Assembly: GCA_036824145.1 (NCBI GenBank)
Contig: DAITAT010000048.1
Span: 1 to 13,914, forward strand
From: DATMMS01 sp036824145
GTDB lineage: Bacteria > Chloroflexota > Dormibacteria > DASZGP01
DNA: 13,914 nucleotides
Reading direction: 5' to 3'
The notes under the pieces are model-generated. The model saw only the letters and a program-made list of their open reading frames with translations, was not told the origin of the DNA and made no database searches. Below, one piece after another: positions 1-6,182 of the stretch. Numbering within the stretch: position 1 is the first letter of the stretch; each line of letters opens with the position of its first letter. The position numbers and the translations under genes are program-made.

Positions 1-252
1 GGCGACGAGATTCAATGTTGCTCTGACCACGGGTGCTTTGTTGTCGGTCCCACGACCTTTTGGTCTCCGCAACCGATGCGGAATGAGGATCTGCCACGAT
101 TTACTGTGGAGGCGCAGCGCCACGCCCTCAGCAACGCGTTCGCCTGCCTTCTCGCAGGAGGTGCGGGCGATTACCTGATTGTCTATGACCTCGATTCATT
201 GCCGCAGTACATGCAGCTCGAACTCCAAGGGAACTGCGATGGAGCGATGTAG
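1..252 (+). CDS. Possible 3' end of an unidentified protein, open at the left window edge
   Basis: Frame 1 is open from the first base for 83 codons to a TAG at 250-252. The translation looks protein-like (for example AGGAGDYLIVYDLDSLPQYMQ near the end). It loosely recalls actinobacterial TY-Chap/YbjN-like proteins, where a 'G..LIV....YVQ' strand pattern occurs, but I cannot assign a family. G+C is roughly 55% and third-position G+C about 65%, clearly below the neighbouring genes. The stop codon falls at the point where homology of the opposite-strand kinase remnant begins (about 253-262), so this protein may itself be cut short there. It could equally be a chance open frame: by a rough estimate an 83-codon frame at this composition is unusual but not impossible. 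No start is visible because the frame enters from outside. Confidence 0.35.
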   Translation, partial: GDEIQCCSDHGCFVVGPTTFWSPQPMRNEDLPRFTVEAQRHALSNAFACLLAGGAGDYLIVYDLDSLPQYMQLELQGNCDGAM

Positions 253-1456
253 CCCGACCGCAGCCAGACATCCGCGCGAGCCGCCCCCGTGCCCTCCGCC
301 AGAACGCGCGCCATCCGCGGCAGCACGTCGCTGGCGGCGTACGACTCGGCGACGCGCTCCGAGAACTGCGACAGCACCTCGTACGGCGTCGCCCGTTTTC
401 CGTAGACGAGCCGGTTGGCGATCTTCTGCAGCCGCTCACGCACCGGCTGGAACGCGACCGCGACGACCGCGGTGGCCACGATCGAGAGCGCCAGGTTCGG
501 CCTCCCACCGCTACCTACCAATGTCCCCACGCCCACGACGATCCCGACGTACACGGCGGTGATGAAGGCCGCCAGTGCGCCGTAGACCAGGGTGCGGCTG
601 ATGACGAGGTGGATATCGTAGAGCCGGTAGCGGTGGATGGCGATGGCGATCGTTGTCGGGAAGACCGCGGCGCCGACTGCCATAGGCGGCTCCTTGACGA
701 TCGCCGGAAGTGCCACGAAGTCGAAACCGAGCACGGAGACCGAAGCCAACAGGAATGCGCCGGCGATGACCCACTTCAGTTGCTGGCGCTGGTCCACCGT
801 ACCCCGGCGATATCGCAGGACCAGCGGAAAGAGCCCGCCGACCATGCACACGCCGGCAGCGAGAACACCCATTTCGAAGGCGGCTTGGTACAGCGCCGCT
901 GGTTGCGTCCCTCCGAGGATGACCTTTCCGGGCAAGCCCCACATGCCAGCTGCGAACGACAGGAGCACAGTTGCGATGGCCGCCACCGACGCCCATACGA
1001 CCAGCCTCCAGCGCGGGGACAACGGTCGCCCGTCCGGGAAGACCAGCAGCATCACCGTTGCCAACAGGCAAAGCCAGGGGTCCATATCCAGGCTCCCACC
1101 CAAGCAGCAAGATCACCCCCCGGGAGGCTCCCGGGATGCGTGACCAGGGCCACAGTTGCGTACGCGTCCGCGAGCCCGGTGCCACCCTGGGTGAGCGAGA
1201 TCAACAGCATCAGCCAGCCCATCGGACTTTCGGGCCGCCGAGCCGCCAGCAGGCCACCGAGCACGCCAAACGCGGCGGCGGTGACCAGAACAGACGGGCC
1301 CCCTCCCGAGAGCAGGGCACTAAGATTGTTGGCCACCAGGGTCAGCGCCCCGGCGGCGACCAGCATGGCGATCGAGATCACCGACCCGGCAATGCCCGCG
1401 AAGGGGCCGTACTTCCGAAGCGCCACGGAACCCCCGCCTCCCGGCTGGCTGCTCAT
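183..1456 (-). pseudogene. Sensor histidine kinase, frameshifted and missing its kinase domains (third of tandem array)
   Basis: This starts at ATG 1456, overlapping the stop of the upstream kinase as ATGA (1456-1453). The first ~131 codons encode a membrane N-terminus with the family's 'ARRPESPMGWLM' motif. Near 1063 the frame ends in a premature TGA. Homology continues in the next frame (LLATVMLLVFPDGRPLSPRW), as if one C were missing from a GCCCTG. The second frame carries more membrane segments, YRRGTVDQRQQLKW, and a linker through RADVWLRSG that is about 91% identical in protein to the upstream kinase. Homology stops at about 256-262. The last ~25 residues to the stop at 183 are unrelated, so the GAF remainder, phospho-acceptor helix and ATPase domain (about 300 residues) are absent. 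It cannot signal by phosphotransfer as it stands. The frameshift alone could be a sequencing error; the C-terminal loss could be a deletion or a misjoin. Confidence 0.8.
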
Positions 1457-3582
1457 GAGGCTTCGGCGGCGAGAGCCATTCGCACGGGTAGGTGGCCGGT
1501 GACCCGCGTCCCGCGTCCTCGAGCCGAGGCGAGGTCAACACTGCCGCCGAGGGCCTCGAGGCGGTCGGCCATGTTGGTCAGGCCTGAACCTCTTTGGATG
1601 CCGGCGGGATCGAAGCCGTCGCCGTCATCCTCGACCTCGAAGCCCAGACCGGAGGCTTCCTCGCGCAGTCGCACCATCGCGTTGGAGGCGCTCGCGTACT
1701 TCTGCACGTTCTGGAGCGCCTCCAGGACGCAGAAGTAAACGGCAGCCTCCACCTCCTGGGGGTAGCGCCCAACTCCTTCGGCATCCACTTGCACCGGCAG
1801 CGTTGCCTTGCGCGCCTGCGACTCGAGCGCGGCCACCAGGCCTTTGTCCGCGAGCAGCGGTGGGTAGATCCCGCGGGCCAGATCTCGGAGCGTCTCGAGG
1901 GCCTCGTCGGTGTCGACCTTTAGATCCGCCAGCGTCTGCTTGGCCCGAGCCGGGTCCTTCTCGAGGAACATCTCGGCCAGCCCCAGCTTGACCTTCAGCG
2001 CGACCAGGTTCTGCTGGGCGCCGTCGTGGAGGTTGCGTTCGAGCCGGCGCCGCTCCTCGTCCTGCGCCGCCACCAGGCGCTGCCGCGATGCGCGCAGGTC
2101 TTCTAGCCGCGCCAGCAACTCGCTGGTGAGCCCCACGTTTTTCAGGACCAATCCCGCCTGTGAGGCGAGGTCGTCCAGCAGCTTCTCCTCGACCGGCGTC
2201 AGTGACTCCCCGGCCCGCTTGGTGACGCTGAGGGCGCCGAGTAGCTCGCCCTGGTGTCGGACCTCGACGACTCGGTCGGCTTCGGGCATTCCCGGCACCG
2301 AGTCGCCGCCTATGAGCGCGGGCTCGGCGGCCAACGGGCCCTCTGGCCAGGAAGCCGCCGGGCGCAGCAGCTGTCCGGCCCGAAGCCAGACATCGGCGCG
2401 GACGGCGCCCGTACCCTCCGCCAGCACGCGCGCCATTCGCGGCAGCACGTCGTTGGCGGCGTATGACTCGGCAACGCGCTCTGAGAACTCGGACAAGACC
2501 TCGTAGGGTGTCGCCCGCTTCCCGTAGACCAGGCGGTTGGCGATCTTCTGAAGGCGCTCCCGGACCGGCTGGAAGGCGACCGCGACGATCGCGGTGGCCA
2601 CGATCGACAGCGCCAGGTTGGGCTGGCCGCCGCTGCCGATGAGGGTGCCAACACCGACGACGATGCCTACGTAGACCGCCGTGATGAGTGCCGCCAGCGA
2701 TCCGTAGACCAGGGTGCGGCTGATGACCACGTCGATGTCGTAGAGCCGGTACTTGAGCACCGCGACTCCGATTGCCGCTGGGAGGGTGATGAACGATAGT
2801 GGTCCCAACCACGCCGGGGCCACGATGCCCAGGCCCGGCACTCGGGTGCCCGCGATGAAGAAGGCGAGGATGGTCAACCCCATCGCCGCCAGGAACCACT
2901 TGATCTGGTGCCGCTCGTCGGCGCTTCCGCGCCGGTAGCGCACGACCAGCGAGACGAACGCCAGCAGGACTCCGATCAGTAGGAAGAGGGGTGCGATCGC
3001 TGCGAGCGGGCTGTTCTGGTAGCCAGTCAGCGCCCCGATGGCGAGTGGAGCGGGGACGTGGTACTGGCTCGTGAAAGCGGTCGAGTCGCCCGCCATCGGA
3101 ACAGCCAGAAGCCACCCGGGCGCCGGAGCTATGAGGACCAGCAGCCACCGCCGACTGGGTGGGTGTCCATGCGGAAAGAGCAGCGGGAGCGCAACCAGCG
3201 GCAGGCAGATGATGGGCGCAAAACTGACCTCGGAAATGAGAAGGGGCCACAGTGGCAGGGGCACCGAGCCCGGTCGCACGTAGAGGCCGAGCGCGGCGTA
3301 AGTCACCGTTAGGCTGAACGTGGCAGTGATCAAAACCGCGGTCGCGCAAAGGATCCAGCCAACCCGATTGGCAGGCTGCCGCGAGACGATCAGCGCCCCA
3401 ACCACCACCACCAACCCGATAGCAAAGGCCCCGGGTATGTCCCCGCTGGGGTCGTAGAAAGCTCGCGGGACCTTTCCCGGGGCAAGCACGAACCAGAACC
3501 AGAGGTGGACCAACTCGAGGCAGATGACCGCAGACGCGATGAAGAATGCCAGGCGGGGGCCGTGGAGGCTCCGCCCGCTCAT
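1453..3582 (-). CDS. Membrane sensor histidine kinase, HisKA_3 (NarL-partner) type
   Basis: 709 residues. The N-terminal ~340 residues form about eight to ten membrane segments, with family motifs (NRVGWIL 72-78, RRGSADERHQIKWF 217-230, YRLYDIDVVISRTLVYG 278-294). A linker and GAF-like domain follow (about 360-485). Then comes a dimerisation helix with EERRRLERNLHDGAQQ, giving phospho-acceptor His519. The HATPase_c domain has N625 (N box), DDGDGFD 652-658 and GSGLTNM 665-671. The frame stays open upstream to 3864, but that stretch has no homology. ATG 3582 gives ATGA overlap with the upstream kinase remnant and a normal family N-terminus, so I chose it. The gene overlaps the next kinase in the same way, implying translational coupling. 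The kinase should autophosphorylate and pass phosphate to a NarL/LuxR-type response regulator; none is in the window. The signal is unknown. Confidence 0.9.
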   Translation of the reverse strand: MSGRSLHGPRLAFFIASAVICLELVHLWFWFVLAPGKVPRAFYDPSGDIPGAFAIGLVVVVGALIVSRQPANRVGWILCATAVLITATFSLTVTYAALGLYVRPGSVPLPLWPLLISEVSFAPIICLPLVALPLLFPHGHPPSRRWLLVLIAPAPGWLLAVPMAGDSTAFTSQYHVPAPLAIGALTGYQNSPLAAIAPLFLLIGVLLAFVSLVVRYRRGSADERHQIKWFLAAMGLTILAFFIAGTRVPGLGIVAPAWLGPLSFITLPAAIGVAVLKYRLYDIDVVISRTLVYGSLAALITAVYVGIVVGVGTLIGSGGQPNLALSIVATAIVAVAFQPVRERLQKIANRLVYGKRATPYEVLSEFSERVAESYAANDVLPRMARVLAEGTGAVRADVWLRAGQLLRPAASWPEGPLAAEPALIGGDSVPGMPEADRVVEVRHQGELLGALSVTKRAGESLTPVEEKLLDDLASQAGLVLKNVGLTSELLARLEDLRASRQRLVAAQDEERRRLERNLHDGAQQNLVALKVKLGLAEMFLEKDPARAKQTLADLKVDTDEALETLRDLARGIYPPLLADKGLVAALESQARKATLPVQVDAEGVGRYPQEVEAAVYFCVLEALQNVQKYASASNAMVRLREEASGLGFEVEDDGDGFDPAGIQRGSGLTNMADRLEALGGSVDLASARGRGTRVTGHLPVRMALAAEAS

Positions 3583-3692
3583 TGCTGCACCGCCGCGCTG
3601 GCCGGGATCGCAGCGCGGAGCCTGGTGCCGGAGCCCGGCGTCGAGAACATCTCGAGACGGCCGCCAAGCGCGTCCAGGCAGTCCCGCAGAGT
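3579..3692 (-). pseudogene. C-terminal remnant of a third sensor histidine kinase (HATPase_c tail)
   Basis: The reading frame ending at the TGA 3581-3579 encodes LRDCLDALGGRLEM followed by FSTPGSGTRLRAAIPA. This is the characteristic end of a histidine-kinase ATPase domain; compare MADRLEALGGSVDLASARGRGTRVTGHLPV-type sequence in the intact kinase. The stop overlaps the intact kinase's ATG as ATGA, exactly as at the 1456 junction, which supports it as the true 3' end of a former upstream kinase gene. Upstream of about 3692 the homology disappears in all three minus frames, so the rest of the gene has been deleted or degraded. The frame runs on to about 3908 but the extra sequence is not kinase-like. 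Confidence 0.7.
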
Positions 3693-4336
3693 CCAGGCGA
3701 CCGGCACGGGCCTGACCAGCGGCCGATTCCCTTCCACAGCGCTTATCCTGCGGGTGGGCAGCGGAATAAGCGAGATTACAGGCACCCCACCTTCGGGAGG
3801 TGCAGACACCATGGTAGGCGATGCCCAGATCTCCGCCGTTGGCGAATCTCGTCTCCGGCCACACCAGTGGGCAGTGTAGATCCGGAACCAGGTTCTCACG
3901 GCAAGCAATCAGTACCGGTACGGAGGCGTCGCGGGCGGGGTGCCTCTACTACGCCGGCGCTGAGCGCCTGGTAGCAACTGTGTCGCGGATCTTCGGTCCC
4001 CACTAGGCCATTTTCTTTGCAGTAAGGAGGCCCAAGCGGGGCACCTCAGACTAAATATCCCAGCCGTAGATTGGGCGCCCAGCCGGCTGCTCAGAATCCG
4101 CTGAGTGCCGCGCTCCTAATGGCTCATCACGGCAGCCCAACTGACCGCCGGATTCGTGCATCGCCGTCAGCGTACTCGGGGACCAGTTTGGCGTCCACCA
4201 GAGTTCAGGTTCGTCCACTGGGTGGATGCAACCGAGCGCCCTTTCGTCGGGATCTGCTGTCAAACCTGCTGTCAAATAGCACGGTACTGAGACGAAACTG
4301 ACGCTACCCGGACACAGATCCAGTTCAAATGTGACG
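3693..4336. other. Gene-poor region between kinase remnant and tRNA
   Basis: I see no convincing gene in these ~640 bases. Open frames are short, overlap on both strands and lack recognisable motifs. Composition is lower in G+C than the flanks (roughly the mid to upper 50s by eye for 4010-4336). Contents noted: a small stem CACCT/AGGTG around a 5-base loop near 3790-3804, an AAGGAGG at about 4026-4032 with no start codon behind it, and a tandem CTGCTGTCAAA repeat near 4256-4277. The region lies on the 3' side of a tRNA gene, where integrative elements often insert, but no integrase or attachment repeat was recognised. Confidence 0.5.
4256..4277 (+). repeat. Tandem direct repeat of an 11-mer
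   Basis: CTGCTGTCAAA occurs twice back to back, the first copy followed directly by the second. On the minus strand this reads as two TTGACAGCAG copies, each containing a TTGACA -35-like hexamer. No suitable -10 hexamer was found 16-18 bases from either, so a promoter is not claimed. It lies about 60 bases from the tRNA 3' end. Confidence 0.6.
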
Positions 4337-4410
4337 TGGGCCCTGTTGGATTCGAACCAACGACCGGCGGATTATGAGTCCGCTGCTCTGACCGGCTGAG
4401 CTAAGGGCCC
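4337..4410 (-). tRNA. tRNA-Ile(CAT), the lysidine-modified minor isoleucine tRNA
   Basis: The minus strand folds into a complete 74-base cloverleaf. It has an acceptor stem GGGCCCT/AGGGCCC (7 perfect pairs), D arm GCTC/GAGC, anticodon arm GCGGA-CTCATAA-TCCGC, a 5-base variable loop, and T arm GTTGG-TTCGAAT-CCAAC, then discriminator A at 4337. No CCA is encoded. The anticodon is CAT. The GGGCCCTTAGCTCAG start resembles known Ile2 tRNAs (GGCCCCTTAGCTCAG in E. coli, GGACCTTTAGCTCAG in B. subtilis) more than elongator tRNA-Met, so I call Ile2, whose C34 is converted to lysidine by TilS. Elongator Met is the alternative. It lies 32 bases downstream of the citrate synthase stop on the same strand and may be co-transcribed with it. 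Confidence 0.93.
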
Positions 4411-4442
4411 TGGCGATAGGGTAGCCGCCAGGGCCGCTGGCT

Positions 4443-5615
4443 TTAGCCCCGGTCTTCTAGTGGGACGTAGACGGCGCTGGACGGACCGACGTACTCGGAC
4501 TCGGGCCGCATCAGCCGATTGTTCTCGTACTGCTCCAGCACGTGGGCGGTCCAGCCGGCCATCCGACTCAGCGCGAAGATCGGGGTGAAGATGAAACGCT
4601 CCAGGCCCAGCAGGTGGTACGTGCTGGCGGAGTAGAAGTCGACGTTGGGGGTTAGCCCCTTGACCTCGAGGACGACCTTCTCGACCTTCTCCGACATCTC
4701 GTACCACTTGGTCTCGCCGGCGCCCTCCCCCAGCTCCTTGCTGAATTTCTTGAGCACCGTGGCGCGAGGGTCGTACACCTTATAGACGCGGTGCCCAAAG
4801 CCCATCACACGTTTCTTTTGCGCCAGCGCCTCGCGCACCCACTGGTCGGCGCCGTCGACGTCGCCGATCTCTTCCAGCATCTCCATGACGGCGGCGTTGG
4901 CGCCGCCGTGGAGGGGGCCCTTTAGAGCCCCGATCGCGCCCACCACGGCGGAATGAATGTCGGAGAGGGTGCTGGCAATGACCCGGGCGGTGAAGGTCGA
5001 GGCGTTCAGCCCATGGTCGGCGTGGAGAATCAGGCAGACGTCGAACACCTTCTCGGCCAGCGGGTCGGGGTCATCCCCGCTCCACATCCGCAGGAAATCG
5101 CCGGCGACTGTCCGTGTCGGGTCGGGCGGCACCACTTCGAGACCACGGTGGATGCGACCGATGGCCGCGACCATGGTTGACGTCTGGGCGACCAGCCGTA
5201 TCGATTTGCGCACGTTGGCCTCGGTCGACATGTCGGCGACGTCGGGGTCGAAGTGCGCCAGCGCGCTGACGCCGGTGCGTAGCAGGTCCATCGGTTCGGC
5301 CTTGGGGTCCAGGCCACTGAGGAGGTCGAGGACCTTGGGAGGCAGGACGCGGTGCTCGGCAAGGTCACGGCGCAGCTCCTCCAGTTCCGCGCGAGTGGGC
5401 AACACTCCCTTGTAGAGCAGGAAGCAGGTCTCCTCGAAGTTCGACTTCTCAGCCAGCTCGGCGATGTCGAAGCCGCGATAGAGCAGCTTGCCGGTGCGGC
5501 CGTTGACATCGCTCATCGCGGTGCGGGCGGCGACGATGCCCTCAAGGCCAGGGCTGTACTGCTGCCCGGTCACGTTGTTGGTGGGCTCAGCCGACGCTTC
5601 CTTCACCGCGCTCAT
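4443..5615 (-). CDS. gltA: Citrate synthase
   Basis: 390 residues, the short dimeric type found in Gram-positive bacteria and archaea. It condenses acetyl-CoA with oxaloacetate to citrate, the entry step of the TCA cycle, in the cytoplasm. Visible motifs: NGRTGKLLYRGFDI near 38-51; HADHGLNAST 198-207; GPLHGGANAA with His236; MGFGHRVYKVYDPRA with His275; and NVDFYSASTY with Asp326. His236, His275 and Asp326 match the catalytic triad of the family. ATG 5615 overlaps the stop of the CBS-protein gene as ATGA, which fixes the start and implies co-translation. The enzyme family also includes 2-methylcitrate synthase, which sequence alone cannot exclude, but no prp genes are nearby. Short-type citrate synthases generally lack the NADH inhibition of the E. 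coli enzyme, so the upstream CBS protein is an interesting candidate modulator (inference). Confidence 0.95.
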   Translation of the reverse strand: MSAVKEASAEPTNNVTGQQYSPGLEGIVAARTAMSDVNGRTGKLLYRGFDIAELAEKSNFEETCFLLYKGVLPTRAELEELRRDLAEHRVLPPKVLDLLSGLDPKAEPMDLLRTGVSALAHFDPDVADMSTEANVRKSIRLVAQTSTMVAAIGRIHRGLEVVPPDPTRTVAGDFLRMWSGDDPDPLAEKVFDVCLILHADHGLNASTFTARVIASTLSDIHSAVVGAIGALKGPLHGGANAAVMEMLEEIGDVDGADQWVREALAQKKRVMGFGHRVYKVYDPRATVLKKFSKELGEGAGETKWYEMSEKVEKVVLEVKGLTPNVDFYSASTYHLLGLERFIFTPIFALSRMAGWTAHVLEQYENNRLMRPESEYVGPSSAVYVPLEDRG

Positions 5616-6136
5616 CCCCCAGCCTCCGGCACTTTGATGGTGAAGGTCTCACCACCGCAGTCGCTGCACGCGGAGGGAGCGAAGAAGCCCCGATAGCCCT
5701 TGCCACACCACGAGCACGTCCAGACGTGGCTCGCGAAGAAATTGATCAGGTCGCTTCTCGACACCAAGCCGACCAGCTCGTTCTCACCGCGGACCACGGG
5801 GAGCCGGCGGATGCGACGGCGGAGCAGGATCTCGGCGGCTTCGCCCAGCCGGGTCTCTTCGGTCACCGACCAGGAGCCGTTGGTCATGATGTCGGCGACG
5901 GTGTCTCCGGCCTTGCCGATGATGTCGGATTCGCTCACCACACCCAGCAGCCGGTTCTCCTCATTGACCACAGGCAGGCCGGTGATGTGCTGCTTGGCCA
6001 TCAGCTGCACGATCTCGACCACCGGGGTCTCCGGCTTGGCCGTCAGCACGTTCTTGGTCATGATCTCGCCGACCTTGGTCTCAGGCGTGGCCGCGGACAG
6101 CGCCGAACCCCTCACCGAGCTCATCTCCTGCTCCAT
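5612..6136 (-). CDS. CBS-domain-pair protein with C-terminal zinc ribbon
   Basis: 174 residues from ATG 6136. Two CBS motifs form a Bateman module: about 20-75 (VGEIMTKNVLTAKPETPVVE ... LLGVVSESDI) and about 80-133 (VADIMTNGSWSVTEE ... LVGLVSRSDL). The C-terminus is a four-cysteine zinc ribbon, CSWC (141, 144) and CSDC (157, 160). CBS pairs usually bind adenine nucleotides or S-adenosylmethionine and control a partner; the role here is unknown. The 3' end overlaps the citrate synthase start (ATGA), so the two are translated together. The frame is open further up to 6217, but those codons lie under the divergent promoter region and are not conserved-looking. ATG 6124 (MSSVRG) is an alternative start. 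A -10-like TATCTT ends 8 bases before ATG 6136, consistent with a leaderless message. Confidence 0.88.
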   Translation of the reverse strand: MEQEMSSVRGSALSAATPETKVGEIMTKNVLTAKPETPVVEIVQLMAKQHITGLPVVNEENRLLGVVSESDIIGKAGDTVADIMTNGSWSVTEETRLGEAAEILLRRRIRRLPVVRGENELVGLVSRSDLINFFASHVWTCSWCGKGYRGFFAPSACSDCGGETFTIKVPEAGG

Positions 6137-6150
6137 GAGTGGCCAAGATA
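6137..6150 (-). promoter_or_regulatory. Putative -10 element for the CBS/citrate synthase operon, leaderless
   Basis: TATCTT lies at 6150-6145 on the minus strand and its last base is 8 bases upstream of ATG 6136, placing the expected transcript start at or next to the A of the start codon. No Shine-Dalgarno sequence precedes that ATG. No good -35 hexamer was seen. Confidence 0.4.
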
Positions 6151-6166
6151 GCACGGCTGGAATCCG

Positions 6167-6182
6167 TAATCTGTAGTCAGAG
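6167..6182 (+). promoter_or_regulatory. Putative -10 element for the iron-transporter gene
   Basis: TAATCT at 6167-6172 ends 10 bases before ATG 6183, with no clear ribosome-binding site between. It faces the divergent CBS promoter; the two -10 elements lie only about 17 bases apart on opposite strands, so transcription of the two units may interfere or be co-regulated. Confidence 0.4.

Noticed and set aside
1050..1080. Programmed ribosomal frameshift in the third kinase
   Set aside because: No slippery heptamer or downstream structure was seen, and the product would still lack its kinase domain; a lost C is simpler.
1625..3667. Long alternative minus-strand frame of 680 residues across the intact kinase
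   Set aside because: It is a high-GC shadow: Arg/Pro/Gly-rich, with no domain, and fully covered by the kinase frame.
3774..3788. GAGATTACAGGCACC, resembling part of the human Alu consensus (possible contamination)
   Set aside because: The match is about a dozen bases only, and the surrounding sequence is not Alu-like; a chance match.
3583..3864. In-frame extension of the intact kinase to 3864 (94 extra residues)
   Set aside because: The extra residues are Arg/Gly-rich shadow sequence lying over the remnant of the upstream kinase in another frame; the ATGA overlap at 3582 and the family N-terminus fix the start.
4026..4032. Strong AAGGAGG ribosome-binding-site match on the plus strand
   Set aside because: No start codon lies within a usable distance and no open frame follows.
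4071..4301. Short plus-strand frame ending DLLSNLLSNSTVLRRN next to the tRNA, as an integrase tail
   Set aside because: The LLSNLLSN is just the translated 11-mer repeat; no tyrosine-recombinase catalytic motif occurs in any frame nearby.
4411..4442. GCCAG/CTGGC stem between the citrate synthase stop and the tRNA as a terminator
   Set aside because: Only five pairs and no T tract; the tRNA follows on the same strand, so read-through is as likely.
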